Notes under the pieces: model-generated | Database searches by the model: none | The model's input: the letters and a program-made list of their open reading frames with translations, nothing else | Told to the model about the DNA's origin: nothing | NCBI GenBank assembly: GCA_003094555.1 | Contig: NATW01000125.1 | Span: 1-49,783 of the forward strand | Reading direction: 5' to 3' | DNA from: a gamma proteobacterium symbiont of Ctena orbiculata | GTDB taxonomy: Bacteria > Pseudomonadota > Gammaproteobacteria > Chromatiales > Chromatiaceae | DNA length: 49,783 nucleotides | Translations under genes and position numbers: made by a program | Shown here: positions 8,881 to 18,691 of the stretch, in pieces | How positions within the stretch are numbered: the stretch's first letter is position 1 | How the letters are laid out: each line of letters opens with the position of its first letter

Positions 8881-8967
8881 TGGTGCCGAGGAGAGGACTT
8901 GAACCTCCACGGGGTTGCCCCCACTAGCACCTGAAGCTAGCGTGTCTACCAATTTCACCACCTCGGC
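8881..8967 (-). tRNA. tRNA-Leu (anticodon CAG)
   Basis: An 87-base class II tRNA on the minus strand, with the 3' CCA encoded. The acceptor stem is GCCGAGG/CCTCGGC, the D-loop contains AATTGGTAGAC, the anticodon stem is CTAGC/GCTAG around the loop TTCAGGT (anticodon CAG, reading CUG), there is a long variable arm (GGGGGCAACCCC) and the T-arm carries GGTTCAAGTCC. The long variable arm and the leucine-type acceptor and discriminator A support tRNA-Leu. Confidence 0.95.
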
Positions 8968-9006
8968 TAAGATGTGGTCTGCCGGCGGCCGGCGTAGAGA
9001 CCGCGA

Positions 9007-9035
9007 ACTCTACAACCAGTTTCTTTTTCTGTCAA
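9007..9035 (-). promoter_or_regulatory. Sigma-70 promoter of tRNA-Leu
   Basis: On the minus strand, TTGACA (9030-9035) and TAGAGT (9007-9012) are separated by exactly 17 bases, followed by a GC-rich discriminator (TCGCGG), as is typical of stable-RNA promoters under growth-rate control. Transcription would start near 9000, about 33 bases before the mature tRNA. Confidence 0.75.
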
Positions 9036-9139
9036 TCCTGATAATCGATCCGCTTGGCTGGTCAAACTCAACTGTGTTAGTTTGCTGCATGTTGTAGATC
9101 ATTTGCTTTAGTGTAAACAGACCCTGGTGCAAGGTTGCT

Positions 9140-9982
9140 ATGAATTTCCTACTTTTCGACTCAGTAAGAGTGAGGTATGCCTTTTTCGTGCTGCTGTTTT
9201 GCCTGATGCCGTTTACGGCCGCTTCACTGACCCTGGAAGGAAAAATGATTCAGGGTGGGATGCTGGTTGGTAAAACAGAACCGGGGAATCAGGTCAGATT
9301 CAATGATGAGTCGATACGGGTTTCGCGAGAGGGTGTGTTTCTGCTTGGTTTCGGCCGGGATGACGGCTTGCAGCATACGCTGGAGGTAAGCAGAGCGGGT
9401 AAATCGATCGAAAAACAGCAGATAAAAATCGCTAAAAGGGAGTACCAGATCCAGAGGATCGACGGACTGCCCCCGAGCAAAGTCACCCCCCCAAAACGTG
9501 ACTGGGCAAGGATCAAAAAGGAGGCCGCGCTGGTGAAGCAGGCGCGGAAGCGGAATGATGACCGCAACGACTTCATGAACGGATTTATCTGGCCGGCAAA
9601 GGGGATTATCTCGGGAGTTTACGGCAGTCAGCGGATCCTCAATGACGTCCCAAAACGCCCCCATTTCGGTGTCGATATCGCCGCTCCGGTGGGTACCCTG
9701 GTGGTAGCGCCGGCTGATGGCCTGGTAACCCTGGCCTATCCTGATATGTTCTATTCGGGGGGAACCTTGATCATCGATCATGGTCATCAGCTTTCGTCCT
9801 CCTTTCTGCATCTACACAAGATACTGGTCAAGGAGGGTGATCGGGTAAGGCAGGGTGATCCGATCGCCGAGATCGGTGCCACCGGACGGGTAACCGGCGC
9901 CCATCTCGATTGGCGCATGAATCTGCGCAAGGCCCGCATCGATCCCCAGTTCCTGGTGCCTCCCATGCCCAAGACTGAATAG
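9140..9982 (+). CDS. M23 family peptidase (LytM domain), periplasmic
   Basis: A 280-residue exported protein with a signal peptide (residues 10-29, cleavage near AAS) and a C-terminal LytM domain (about 148-278). The zinc-site motif HFGVD is at 175-179 and the catalytic-type SFLHLH is at 221-226. The last motif reads GAHLDW (253-258), where most M23 enzymes have H-x-H, so one zinc ligand is Asp in place of His. That variant recurs in a subgroup of these proteins, and activity may be altered. Residues 30-110 form a beta-rich N-terminal region. The likely role is peptidoglycan cross-link hydrolysis or activation of an amidase. It is monocistronic, starting 172 bases from the tRNA. Confidence 0.87.
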   Translation: MNFLLFDSVRVRYAFFVLLFCLMPFTAASLTLEGKMIQGGMLVGKTEPGNQVRFNDESIRVSREGVFLLGFGRDDGLQHTLEVSRAGKSIEKQQIKIAKREYQIQRIDGLPPSKVTPPKRDWARIKKEAALVKQARKRNDDRNDFMNGFIWPAKGIISGVYGSQRILNDVPKRPHFGVDIAAPVGTLVVAPADGLVTLAYPDMFYSGGTLIIDHGHQLSSSFLHLHKILVKEGDRVRQGDPIAEIGATGRVTGAHLDWRMNLRKARIDPQFLVPPMPKTE

Positions 9983-10086
9983 GGGTGGGGCTGGTTGATT
10001 TTTGTTACAGGCCAAGGCGTGGATCTGTGTTAAAGTCACCCGGTATTTTTTGTTGAGTTTGGCCGCCGTTTGGCGTTGGAATAACA

Positions 10087-11409
10087 ATGAAATCGATGAA
10101 GCGATTGATCCTGATTCTGCTGACACTTATCCTCGCTTTGCCAGTTCAGGCAGAGGATCTGATGACGATCTATCAACTGGCGCTGCAAAACGATCCTCAG
10201 TTGCAGGCAGCCAAGGAGCAGTTGAGCGCGGCCCGTGAATCAAAGAGTCTGGCCCGTTCCCAACTGTTGCCGACAGTAGGCTTGGGCGCCACCTATGATG
10301 TGGTGCGCCGGGATCTCAAGACCCTACAGGGGGTTCCCTTCGATGATCAAAGTACCAATCATGACCGGGCCCTGGGATTGAATCTGACTCAGCCGATCTA
10401 TCGCCGGGACCGGCTGCTGCAACTGGAGCAGGCGGACAGTACCATCGCTCAGGCCGAGGCTGAGTATGCAGCGGCGGAGATCGATCTGATGGTGCGCAGC
10501 ACCACCACCTATTTCAATATTCTCTCCGCTGAGGATGACCTGCGGGTTGCAAAGGCGGAGCGCGAAGCCACCGGGCGACAGCTTGAGCAGGCCCAGCAGC
10601 GTTTCGATGTGGGCCTGATCGCCATCACCGATGTACATGAAGCCCAGGCGGCTTTCGATGCGGCCAGGGCATCGGAGATTGCCGCTGAAAACAGTCTCGA
10701 TAATGCCTGGGAGGCGCTGTTTGAGATCATCGGTCCGCAGCCAAAGAATGAGTTGGCCAAGCTGGGGGAGGACCTGTCACTCAATCCGCCGGTACCCAAT
10801 GTCCTGCAGGAGTGGTCGGACACCGCCCAGCAACAGAACTACAGTATCATTGCCGCCCGCGCTGGCCTCGAAAGTCTCAAGCAGGAGATCGATGTGAGTC
10901 GGTCCGGCCACTATCCCACCCTGGACCTGGTGGGTGGTTACACCATGAATCGCAGTGATTCCGATACCGCCACCGAAGCCGATACGGGAACCATCGGGCT
11001 CTCCCTGGAGGTGCCAATCTATACCGGTGGCGCGGTGAGCGCCCAAACCCGCCAGGCACAGGCCAACTTCCGTGCCAGTCAGCAGGGTCTGGATCAAACC
11101 CGTCGCGGGGTTAACCGACAGGTGAGGGATGCCTATCGTGGCGTACTCTCCACTATCAGCCAGGTCGAGGCCTTGAAAGCGGCGACCGTGTCCGCCCAAA
11201 GCGCCTTGGAATCGACCCAGGCAGGATATGAGGTGGGAACCCGTACCATCGTCGATGTACTCAATGTGCAGCGTAATCTGTTCTCTTCGCAACGGGACTA
11301 TCTCAATTCCCGTTATGACTACATCATCAACGGACTCAACCTGAAATCCGCCGCCGGCACCCTGAGCGAATCGGACCTGGAAAGGGTCAACGGCTGGTTG
11401 GAACGTTAG
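10087..11409 (+). CDS. tolC: TolC family outer membrane efflux channel
   Basis: A 440-residue TolC protein with a signal peptide (LILILLTLILALPVQA, cut before EDLM). The two homologous halves typical of the family are visible: the first begins LMTIYQLALQNDPQLQAA, and the second follows the hinge around residue 225. Conserved phrases such as YFNILSAEDDLRVAKAE, TDVHEAQAAFDAARA and TIVDVLNVQRNLFSSQRDY are present. It forms the trimeric outer-membrane tunnel for RND/ABC efflux pumps and type I secretion. aroC starts 4 bases after its stop, so the two are probably transcribed together. No adaptor or pump gene is adjacent. Confidence 0.93.
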   Translation: MKSMKRLILILLTLILALPVQAEDLMTIYQLALQNDPQLQAAKEQLSAARESKSLARSQLLPTVGLGATYDVVRRDLKTLQGVPFDDQSTNHDRALGLNLTQPIYRRDRLLQLEQADSTIAQAEAEYAAAEIDLMVRSTTTYFNILSAEDDLRVAKAEREATGRQLEQAQQRFDVGLIAITDVHEAQAAFDAARASEIAAENSLDNAWEALFEIIGPQPKNELAKLGEDLSLNPPVPNVLQEWSDTAQQQNYSIIAARAGLESLKQEIDVSRSGHYPTLDLVGGYTMNRSDSDTATEADTGTIGLSLEVPIYTGGAVSAQTRQAQANFRASQQGLDQTRRGVNRQVRDAYRGVLSTISQVEALKAATVSAQSALESTQAGYEVGTRTIVDVLNVQRNLFSSQRDYLNSRYDYIINGLNLKSAAGTLSESDLERVNGWLER

Positions 11410-11412
11410 ACC

Positions 11413-12510
11413 ATGTCAGGCAATACCATCGGCAAGCTGTTCAGTGTGACATCCTTTGGCGAGTCACATGGTCCGGCCATTGGTTGTATCGTGGATGGTT
11501 GTCCCCCGGGTCTGGCACTCTCAGCCAGCGATCTGCAGCACGACCTGGATCGGCGTAAACCCGGTACCTCGCGCCATACCACCCAGCGGCGGGAGGCGGA
11601 CGAGGTGGAGATTCTCTCCGGTGTCTTCGAGGGCAAAACCACCGGCACACCCATCGGTATGCTCATTCGCAACACCGATCAGCGTTCCAAGGACTACTCT
11701 GAGATCATGGACCGCTTCCGGCCGGGACATGCGGACTATACCTACAATCAGAAATACGGAATTCGGGATTACCGAGGCGGCGGGCGCTCCTCCGCCCGTG
11801 AGACCGCGATGCGGGTCGCCGCGGGTGGGATTGCAAAGAAGTATCTCAGCGAGCGCTACGCCATTCAGATCCGTGGCTACCTGGCGCAACTGGGACCGAT
11901 CAAGGCGGAAAAACTCGATTGGGATCAGGTGGAGAAGAATCCGTTCTTCTCACCCGATGTGGATAAAGTAGCGGAGATGGAGGCCTACATGGATGCCCTG
12001 CGCAAGGAGGGAAACTCCATCGGTGCCCGCATCAATGTGGTGGCCAGCGGCATGCCCGCCGGATTGGGGGAACCCATCTTCGATCGCCTGGATGCCGATC
12101 TTGCCCACGCCCTGATGAGCATAAATGCGGTAAAAGGTGTCGAGCTGGGTGCCGGCTTTCGGTGTATTGAGCAGAAGGGCACGCAACATCGGGATGAGAT
12201 GACCCCTGACGGTTTCCTCACCAACCATGCCGGTGGGGTGTTGGGAGGAATCTCCTCAGGCCAGGATCTGCTGGCTTCGATCGCCCTTAAACCGACATCG
12301 AGTCTGCGTCTGCCGGGTAAGACGGTCAATCGTGAGGGTGACCCCGTGGAAGTTGTCACCACCGGGCGTCACGATCCCTGTGTCGGGATTCGCGCCACAC
12401 CCATCGCGGAGGCGATGATGGCAATCGTGGTCATGGATCACTTGCTGCGCCAACGAGGACAGAATATGGATGTCAATTCAGGTCTAAGGGATATTGGATC
12501 GGACAACTAA
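11413..12510 (+). CDS. aroC: Chorismate synthase
   Basis: A 365-residue enzyme converting 5-enolpyruvylshikimate-3-phosphate to chorismate, the last shared step before the aromatic amino acids and folate; it needs reduced FMN. All three family signatures are visible: [21 protein letters not shown] at the start (residues 13 onward), the central [21 protein letters not shown] segment and the C-terminal [18 protein letters not shown]. Length matches the family. It lies between tolC and an MFS gene with tiny gaps. It feeds the tryptophan and folate genes found 12-17 kb downstream. Confidence 0.97.
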   Translation: MSGNTIGKLFSVTSFGESHGPAIGCIVDGCPPGLALSASDLQHDLDRRKPGTSRHTTQRREADEVEILSGVFEGKTTGTPIGMLIRNTDQRSKDYSEIMDRFRPGHADYTYNQKYGIRDYRGGGRSSARETAMRVAAGGIAKKYLSERYAIQIRGYLAQLGPIKAEKLDWDQVEKNPFFSPDVDKVAEMEAYMDALRKEGNSIGARINVVASGMPAGLGEPIFDRLDADLAHALMSINAVKGVELGAGFRCIEQKGTQHRDEMTPDGFLTNHAGGVLGGISSGQDLLASIALKPTSSLRLPGKTVNREGDPVEVVTTGRHDPCVGIRATPIAEAMMAIVVMDHLLRQRGQNMDVNSGLRDIGSDN

Positions 12511-12524
12511 GGCCTATTAACAAA

Positions 12525-13691
12525 ATGCGGATGCCCTACTGGCGTCTTTCCAGCTTCTACTTTTTCTACTTCGCATCCCTCGGTGCCCTGATCCCCTTCT
12601 GGGGGCTCTACCTGCAGGCACGGGATTTCACCCCGGTAGAGATCGGTGAGCTGATGGCGGTGATCATGGTCACTAAGTTGATCGCCCCCAATATCTGGGG
12701 CTGGATCGGTGATCATACCGGTCACCGCATGCCCATCGTGCGCCTCGCCTCACTGCTCTCTCTCGCCTGTTTTCTAGGTGTCTTCATCGCCGACGGATTC
12801 TGGCCGTTCGCCCTGGTGATGATGCTGTTCAGTTTTTTCTGGAATGCATCGCTGCCCCAATTCGAGGCAGTCACCATGAGTTATCTGAAGGAGCAAATCC
12901 AACGCTACAGCCTGATCCGCCTGTGGGGCTCGGTTGGATTTATTCTCACGGTTGTTGCCTTGGGGATCATGCTGGATCAGTGGGGGGTGGTGGTGATCCC
13001 CTATTTTGTGCTGATTCTGTTCCTCGGTATCTTTGCCAACAGCCTGCTGGTGCCGGAGAAAGAAGCGGTGATGCCTGAGCATGATCAGGGATCTATCATG
13101 CGGGTGTTGCGACGGGGTGAAGTGATCGCCTTCCTGTTGGTCTGTTTTCTGATGCAGGCCAGCCATAGCACCTACTACGCCTTCTACTCCATCTATATGG
13201 AAGAGGTAGGCTATTCCAGTAGTTTCATCGGCCAGCTGTGGGCCCTGGGTGTGATCGCCGAGGTGGGTCTGTTTCTGGTCATGCACCGCCTGCTGCATCG
13301 ATGGGGTGCGCGCAGGGTGTTGATCATCAGCCTTGGGATAGCGGTGGTACGCTGGATTCTGGTGGGCTCAGCCCCTGATAATCTGTTCTTGGTGCTGCTG
13401 GCTCAAGTGATGCATGCCGCCACTTTCGGAACCTTCCATGCGGCAGCCATTCATCTGGTGCACCACTATTTCGTCGGTCGCCACCAGGGCAGGGGGCAGG
13501 CACTCTACAGTAGTGTCAGTTTTGGTGCCGGAGGGGCATTCGGCAGTCTCCTCAGCGGCTATCTTTGGAGTGGTATCGGGGCCGCCGCGACCTTCTGGAT
13601 CGCTGCAGCCTATGCGCTGCTGGCGGTTGTCATCGCGTGGCGCTGGGTAGAGCGGGATGAGAAGAAGACGACAGATGCAATGGTTGGGTAA
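12525..13691 (+). CDS. MFS transporter (HcaT-like)
   Basis: A 388-residue major facilitator protein with about 12 hydrophobic helices. The opening segment RLSSFYFFYFASLGALIPFW and the loop WGWIGDHTGHRMPIVR between helices 2 and 3 match the subgroup of E. coli HcaT and nucleoside-type permeases. The substrate is unknown and the resemblance does not settle it. It begins 14 bases after aroC, so the two are likely co-transcribed; members of this subgroup often follow aroC in gammaproteobacteria, which I recall but cannot check here. Confidence 0.85.
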   Translation: MRMPYWRLSSFYFFYFASLGALIPFWGLYLQARDFTPVEIGELMAVIMVTKLIAPNIWGWIGDHTGHRMPIVRLASLLSLACFLGVFIADGFWPFALVMMLFSFFWNASLPQFEAVTMSYLKEQIQRYSLIRLWGSVGFILTVVALGIMLDQWGVVVIPYFVLILFLGIFANSLLVPEKEAVMPEHDQGSIMRVLRRGEVIAFLLVCFLMQASHSTYYAFYSIYMEEVGYSSSFIGQLWALGVIAEVGLFLVMHRLLHRWGARRVLIISLGIAVVRWILVGSAPDNLFLVLLAQVMHAATFGTFHAAAIHLVHHYFVGRHQGRGQALYSSVSFGAGGAFGSLLSGYLWSGIGAAATFWIAAAYALLAVVIAWRWVERDEKKTTDAMVG

Positions 13692-13727
13692 AGTGGACAA
13701 TCGGCTATCCATCGGGTGTTCAATCCC

Positions 13728-13756
13728 TTGACAGACGACCTCTTGGGCAGTAAGTT
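13728..13756 (+). promoter_or_regulatory. Candidate sigma-70 promoter of ndk
   Basis: TTGACA (13728-13733) is a perfect -35 box, followed after 17 bases by TAAGTT (13751-13756), a moderate -10 box. It lies about 75 bases upstream of the ndk start, which has a GGGAG ribosome site. Confidence 0.5.
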
Positions 13757-13831
13757 GCGCGCCTGTTGCACCGCAACACTCGTCTCTAAATCATTCAATC
13801 CATCGCCAACTTCTGACCCGGGAGCTCCACT

Positions 13832-14260
13832 ATGGCCATCGAACAGACCCTATCCATTATTAAACCGGATGCGGTAGCAAAAAACGTGATCGGTAAGATC
13901 TACAGCCGTTTCGAAGCGGCAGGTTTGCGGATTGTGGCCTCACGCATGATGCAACTGAGTCGTGAGCAGGCCGGTGAGTTCTATGCCGTACACAAAGAGC
14001 GTCCCTTCTACAATGATCTGATCGATTTCATGACATCCGGTCCTGTGATGGTTCAGGTATTGGAAGGTGAAAATGCCATCACCAGTAACCGCGAGATCAT
14101 GGGGGCTACCAATCCACAAGAGGCGGCAGCGGGTACCATTCGGGCCGATTTTGCCGAGACTGTGGATGAAAATGCAGTCCATGGATCTGATGGTCCGGAT
14201 ACGGCGAAGGTTGAAATCAGCTTCTTTTTCCCCGAAGGCGTCTGCCCAAGAACCCGCTGA
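13832..14260 (+). CDS. ndk: Nucleoside diphosphate kinase
   Basis: A 142-residue enzyme transferring the gamma phosphate between nucleoside di- and triphosphates. The active-site motif NAVHGSDG carries the phospho-accepting histidine at residue 117, and [13 protein letters not shown] and [17 protein letters not shown] are both conserved. Length is the usual 141-143. It is transcribed alone, toward the convergent LysR gene 29 bases away. In many gammaproteobacteria it precedes rlmN and the pilF-hisS cluster; here that link is broken. Confidence 0.97.
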   Translation: MAIEQTLSIIKPDAVAKNVIGKIYSRFEAAGLRIVASRMMQLSREQAGEFYAVHKERPFYNDLIDFMTSGPVMVQVLEGENAITSNREIMGATNPQEAAAGTIRADFAETVDENAVHGSDGPDTAKVEISFFFPEGVCPRTR

Positions 14261-14289
14261 TCTGCACTGGGTCCTTGGTTTTGCTGCGC

Positions 14290-15165
14290 CTATTTGTTGC
14301 CATAGAAAAGTAACAGCTCTCTCATCGCGCGTGCCGCATTGGAGAGGGTGCGTTTCCGATGCGTGACAATGCCCAGCGAGCGGTTAAGTTTGAGCTCGGG
14401 TACCTGTAACGGGACCAGATTGTCGTCCACCAGGATCTCAGGCAGGAGGCTCCAGCCCAGGCCGATGGTGGTCATCATCTTCAGGGTCTCCAGATAGTCT
14501 GTGGACAAGGTGCAGTTGACCTGCATGTGATGTTGGCCTATTCGCTGCTCGATCAGGGTGCGGGTATAGGTGCCACGGCTCGGCAGAACCGCAGGGTAGT
14601 CAATCAACTCCCGTAGACCGACTGTGCTCTGTTTTGCCAGGGGGTGGTCCAGGCCGACAATTACAGCCAATGGATCATGCCAGATCGTCTTGCTCTGCAG
14701 GGCGTCCACAGGGTGTAACGGGAGGGTTATGACCGCCAGCTCCAACTCCCCCTGCTCCACAGCTTGACACGCCTTTTCCGATTCCATGAAGTGGATATCC
14801 AGCTCTACCTGGGGGTTGGTATCGCTATAGCTGCGCAAAACGGCCGGCAGACGATGCAGACCGATGTGATGGCTGGTGGCCATGGCCAGTCTTCCGGCAA
14901 CCCGACCGGTGAGGTTGGCAAGTTCACGCCGTATATCGCTCAACTGATCGATTATATGCTCCGCTCTCGGCAACAGATGGCGGCCGGTTTCGGTGAGGAA
15001 TACCTGGCGCCCCATGCGATCGAATAGTCGGGTATCGAGTTCACTCTCCAGGGTGGCAATGCGCTTACTGATAGCGGGTTGGGTGAGGTATAGATGTTCT
15101 GCGGCCTGGGAGAAAGAGCCGTCACGAGCCACCTGCACAAAAGCGCGAAGGGTATTTAATTCCAT
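14290..15165 (-). CDS. LysR-family regulator, probably of the leuCD operon
   Basis: A 291-residue LysR regulator. The helix-turn-helix (GSFSQAAEHLYLTQPAISKRIATLE, residues 16-40, with LTQPAISKRI as recognition helix) is followed by an effector domain from about residue 90. It is divergent from leuC with 188 bases between them; the same arrangement, a LysR gene divergent from leuC, is found in Pseudomonas. An imperfect palindrome with T-N11-A symmetry sits 5-19 bases before its start codon, suggesting self-control. Regulation of leucine synthesis is an inference from position. Confidence 0.88.
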   Translation of the reverse strand: MELNTLRAFVQVARDGSFSQAAEHLYLTQPAISKRIATLESELDTRLFDRMGRQVFLTETGRHLLPRAEHIIDQLSDIRRELANLTGRVAGRLAMATSHHIGLHRLPAVLRSYSDTNPQVELDIHFMESEKACQAVEQGELELAVITLPLHPVDALQSKTIWHDPLAVIVGLDHPLAKQSTVGLRELIDYPAVLPSRGTYTRTLIEQRIGQHHMQVNCTLSTDYLETLKMMTTIGLGWSLLPEILVDDNLVPLQVPELKLNRSLGIVTHRKRTLSNAARAMRELLLFYGNK

Positions 15166-15169
15166 ATCT

Positions 15170-15184
15170 ATTCCTTATAAGAAT
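15170..15184. promoter_or_regulatory. Candidate LysR-type operator
   Basis: The sequence ATTCCTTATAAGAAT is a palindrome with one extra C (ATTC..TTATAA..GAAT) and contains a T-N11-A core, the general shape of LysR binding sites. It lies immediately upstream of the LysR start codon, where binding would repress the regulator's own gene. Confidence 0.4.
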
Positions 15185-15353
15185 GGAAAAAATGAAAAAT
15201 ATGAATTTGTATTATGTAGCATCTTCCCCTATGTTTTTCCACTAGTTAGTTTCGCCCAGTCCGGAAAACTGAGTATTGGTAGACGCCGGGTATAGAACGA
15301 GTCGCCATTATTACCGGACAGACACGTAGACTATTTCAATGAGGTTATGAGAC

Positions 15354-16775
15354 ATGAGCGCCAAGACCCTTTACGACAAATTGTGGGAATCCCACGTGGT
15401 ACGTACGGAAGAGGACGGCACATCACTGATCTATATCGATAGACATCTGGTGCATGAAGTGACCTCGCCCCAGGCATTCGAAGGCCTGCGCCTGGCCGGC
15501 CGCAAGCCCTGGCGGGTCGAGGCCAATCTGGCAACCCCGGACCACAATGTACCGACCACGCCACGCCAGGGTGGCGTCGAAGCCATCGAGGACCCCATTT
15601 CACGCACTCAGGTGGCGACCCTGGATGCGAACTGCAACGATTTCGGCATTCCCGAATTCAAGATGCTCGATCCAAGGCAGGGTATCGTCCATGTAGTCGG
15701 CCCGGAACAGGGTGCAACCCTGCCGGGCATGACCGTGGTGTGTGGTGACTCCCATACCTCCACCCATGGCGCAATGGGGGCCTTGGCACACGGTATCGGC
15801 ACCTCGGAGGTCGAGCATGTGCTCGCCACTCAATGTCTGATCCAGAAGAAGTCCAAGGCGATGCAGATCCGGGTCGAGGGCAAGCTGGCACCGGGTGTGA
15901 CCGCTAAGGATATGGTGCTGGCCATCATCGGTGAGATAGGTACCGCGGGAGGGACCGGCTATGCAATGGAATTCGCCGGCTCGGCGATTGAAGATCTCTC
16001 CATAGAGGGCCGTCTCACGCTCTGTAATATGGCCATCGAGGCGGGGGCGCGAGCAGGCTTCGTGGCGGTAGACGAGAAGACCATCGACTATGTCAAAGGA
16101 CGTCCCTACGCACCCAGTGGTGAAACATGGGAACAGGCAGTGGCCTATTGGCGGACCTTGCACAGCGATGAGGGTGCGGAGTTTGATCGCGTGGTGAGCC
16201 TGGATGGGACTGCCATCAAGCCGCAGGTCACCTGGGGTACATCCCCCGAAATGGTGGTGGCGGTGGATCAGGTCGTCCCCGATCCGGCTGATCAGACAGA
16301 CAGTGTAAAGGCGGAAGGAATGCAACGCGCCCTTGACTACATGGACCTGGAGGCGGGTACCCCGATCACCGAGATCGCTGTGGACAAGGTCTTTATCGGC
16401 TCATGTACCAACTCCAGGATTGAGGATCTGCGGGCAGCGGCGGCCATTGCCAAGGGGCGGCAAGTGGCGGATGGGATCAAACTGGCCCTGGTGGTACCGG
16501 GATCAGGCCTGGTGAAGTCTCAGGCCGAGCAGGAGGGGCTCGACCAAATATTTACCGATGCGGGATTTGAGTGGCGTGAACCAGGCTGTTCCATGTGTCT
16601 TGCCATGAATGCTGATCGCCTGGAACCGGGTGAGCGTTGCGCCTCCACTTCGAATCGAAATTTCGAGGGCAGGCAGGGGCAGGGGGGGCGCACCCATCTG
16701 GTGAGTCCGGCGATGGCTGCCGCCGCTGCTGTGGCAGGGCATTTCGTGGACCTTACAGATTTTAACGATAGCTGA
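15354..16775 (+). CDS. leuC: 3-isopropylmalate dehydratase large subunit
   Basis: A 473-residue aconitase-family subunit that, with LeuD, isomerises 2-isopropylmalate to 3-isopropylmalate in leucine synthesis. It begins [16 protein letters not shown], has the substrate-loop [13 protein letters not shown] and [12 protein letters not shown] segments, and three iron-sulfur cysteines: one in GSCTNSR and two in [15 protein letters not shown] ribosome site precedes the ATG. leuD follows after 30 bases. leuA is not in the window, so the first step of the pathway is encoded elsewhere. Confidence 0.98.
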   Translation: MSAKTLYDKLWESHVVRTEEDGTSLIYIDRHLVHEVTSPQAFEGLRLAGRKPWRVEANLATPDHNVPTTPRQGGVEAIEDPISRTQVATLDANCNDFGIPEFKMLDPRQGIVHVVGPEQGATLPGMTVVCGDSHTSTHGAMGALAHGIGTSEVEHVLATQCLIQKKSKAMQIRVEGKLAPGVTAKDMVLAIIGEIGTAGGTGYAMEFAGSAIEDLSIEGRLTLCNMAIEAGARAGFVAVDEKTIDYVKGRPYAPSGETWEQAVAYWRTLHSDEGAEFDRVVSLDGTAIKPQVTWGTSPEMVVAVDQVVPDPADQTDSVKAEGMQRALDYMDLEAGTPITEIAVDKVFIGSCTNSRIEDLRAAAAIAKGRQVADGIKLALVVPGSGLVKSQAEQEGLDQIFTDAGFEWREPGCSMCLAMNADRLEPGERCASTSNRNFEGRQGQGGRTHLVSPAMAAAAAVAGHFVDLTDFNDS

Positions 16776-16805
16776 TACCGAGATTCGGATTAAGAGGAGA
16801 GAGCA

Positions 16806-17444
16806 ATGGATAAATTTACCCCCTTTACCGGTATCGTCTGTCCCCTGGATAGATCCAATGTAGATACTGATGCGATCATTCCGAAACAGTTTCTGAAGTC
16901 GATCAAACGCTCCGGTTTTGGCCCCAATCTGTTCGATGAGTGGCGCTATCTTGATCATGGGGAACCGGGCATGGACAACAGCAAACGACCGGTTAATCCC
17001 GATTTTGTGCTCAATGATCCTCGCTATCAAAAGGCCAAGATCCTTCTGGCCCGTGAAAATTTTGGTTGCGGCTCATCCCGAGAACATGCGCCCTGGGCCC
17101 TGGAGGATTATGGATTCAAGGTGATTCTGGCCCCCAGCTTCGCCGATATTTTCTTTAATAACAGTTTCAAGAATGGTCTGCTGCCAATTGTTTTGGATGA
17201 GAAGATCATTGATGATCTGTTCCGCTTGGCGACCACTGATGAGGCCCTGGAGGTGACCGTGAACCTGTCTCGTCAACTGCTGACAGCCAACCATGAGCAG
17301 ATCCCATTTGAGGTGGACCCATTTCGCAAACACTGCCTGTTGCATGGATTGGACGATATTGGGCTGACGCTGCAGCATGTTGACGATATCAAGGCCTACG
17401 AATCCCGTAGACGCTTAGAGGTCCCTTGGATGTTCACCGATTGA
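16806..17444 (+). CDS. leuD: 3-isopropylmalate dehydratase small subunit
   Basis: A 212-residue partner of LeuC carrying the swivelling domain. Conserved stretches are [14 protein letters not shown] near residue 19 and [15 protein letters not shown] around residue 82, which contact the substrate. Length fits the bacterial form (about 200-215). An AGGAGAG ribosome site lies just upstream, and the gene directly follows leuC in the same operon. Confidence 0.98.
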   Translation: MDKFTPFTGIVCPLDRSNVDTDAIIPKQFLKSIKRSGFGPNLFDEWRYLDHGEPGMDNSKRPVNPDFVLNDPRYQKAKILLARENFGCGSSREHAPWALEDYGFKVILAPSFADIFFNNSFKNGLLPIVLDEKIIDDLFRLATTDEALEVTVNLSRQLLTANHEQIPFEVDPFRKHCLLHGLDDIGLTLQHVDDIKAYESRRRLEVPWMFTD

Positions 17445-17519
17445 GAGCAGTGAAGTGGATGGTTTTATTATTAATGCATAACATTAAAATAATCCAATAA
17501 AATATTGAAGTATTAATTA

Positions 17520-17533
17520 AAAAACCGGTTTTT
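17520..17533. promoter_or_regulatory. AT-rich leuB upstream region with a 14-base palindrome
   Basis: Between leuD and leuB lie about 110 very AT-rich bases, unlike the tight leuC-leuD spacing. Within them AAAAACCGGTTTTT is a perfect palindrome, 25 bases before the leuB start codon. It could be an operator or part of a separate leuB promoter region. No T-tract hairpin typical of a terminator is evident. Confidence 0.3.
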
Positions 17534-17558
17534 ATGGTCGGTTGTAAGGTGAAAAGTG

Positions 17559-18635
17559 ATGACTAAAGACATATTAGTATTGCCGGGTGACGGTATTGGA
17601 CCTGAAATCGTCACGGAGGCTGTCAAGCTGTTGGCGACGCTACGGGATGATTTCGGTCTGGACATCGAGCTTGATGAGGCGTTGGTGGGAGGGGCTGCGA
17701 TCGATGCCACGGGCGGGCCGCTACCTGACGCCACCCTGGATCTGGCGAAAGAGGTGGATGCCGTTCTCCTGGGTGCCGTGGGTGGCCCTAAATGGGAGGC
17801 CTTGGATATCTCCATTCGTCCTGAGAAGGGGTTGCTGGGACTGCGATCCGAGCTTAATCTGTTTGCCAATCTGCGTCCCGCTATTCTCTATCCCCAGCTG
17901 GCAGCGGCTTCAAGCCTCAAGACAGATATCGTTGCCGGTCTCGATATCATGATTGTGCGCGAGCTGACCGGTGGCATCTATTTTGGTCAACCTAGGGGGG
18001 TCCGTGAACTGGAGAGTGGCGAACGTCAGGGGTTTAACACCCTTGTCTACCGGGAGTCGGAGATTGAGCGAATTGCCCGAGTCGCCTTTGATATCGCTCG
18101 CAAGCGGGGTAGTCGGCTCTGTTCTGTGGATAAGGCCAATGTACTCGAGTGCACTGAGCTTTGGCGGGAGGTCGTGACTCGGGCAGGCGAGGCCTACCCG
18201 GACGTGGAACTGAGTCACATGTATGTAGACAATGCCGCGATGCAACTGGTGAAATGGCCGAAACAGTTCGATGTGATGGTGACGACCAATATGTTTGGCG
18301 ATATTCTATCCGATTGTGCTGCTATGTTGACGGGGTCCATAGGCATGCTGCCGTCGGCGTCCCTGGATGAGCAGGGTAAGGGCATGTATGAACCGATCCA
18401 CGGTTCGGCGCCTGACATAGCGGGTAAAGGTACTGCCAATCCCCTGGCAACCATTCTCTCGGTGGCTATGATGTTGCGCTACAGCCTCGATGAGCCGGCG
18501 ATGGCCGATCGGGTCGAGGGTGCGGTGGATAAGGTTTTGGACGATGGTTTGCGTACTCCCGATATCATGTCAGAAGGGATGACTGAAGTGAGTTGCGAAT
18601 CGATGGGTGATGCTGTGGTCGCAGCATTGAGTTGA
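17559..18635 (+). CDS. leuB: 3-isopropylmalate dehydrogenase
   Basis: A 358-residue NAD-dependent oxidative decarboxylase making 4-methyl-2-oxopentanoate, the third leucine-specific step. It starts [18 protein letters not shown]; the ATG at 17559 is preferred over the GTG one codon earlier because it matches the family N-terminus and sits well behind TAAGG. The substrate loop [21 protein letters not shown], here read around residue 90, and the metal site [17 protein letters not shown] near residue 245 are both present. It is separated from leuCD by an AT-rich gap and followed 56 bases later by asd. Confidence 0.98.
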   Translation: MTKDILVLPGDGIGPEIVTEAVKLLATLRDDFGLDIELDEALVGGAAIDATGGPLPDATLDLAKEVDAVLLGAVGGPKWEALDISIRPEKGLLGLRSELNLFANLRPAILYPQLAAASSLKTDIVAGLDIMIVRELTGGIYFGQPRGVRELESGERQGFNTLVYRESEIERIARVAFDIARKRGSRLCSVDKANVLECTELWREVVTRAGEAYPDVELSHMYVDNAAMQLVKWPKQFDVMVTTNMFGDILSDCAAMLTGSIGMLPSASLDEQGKGMYEPIHGSAPDIAGKGTANPLATILSVAMMLRYSLDEPAMADRVEGAVDKVLDDGLRTPDIMSEGMTEVSCESMGDAVVAALS

Positions 18636-18691
18636 ATCGGGTGTGACTTGCCGCACCGGGTGACAGAATTCTTTTAAATGGTTATATAGAG

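Noticed and set aside
8881-9139. tRNA-Leu as an integration site
   Set aside because: No direct repeat of the tRNA 3' end and no integrase were found nearby; flanking genes look native.
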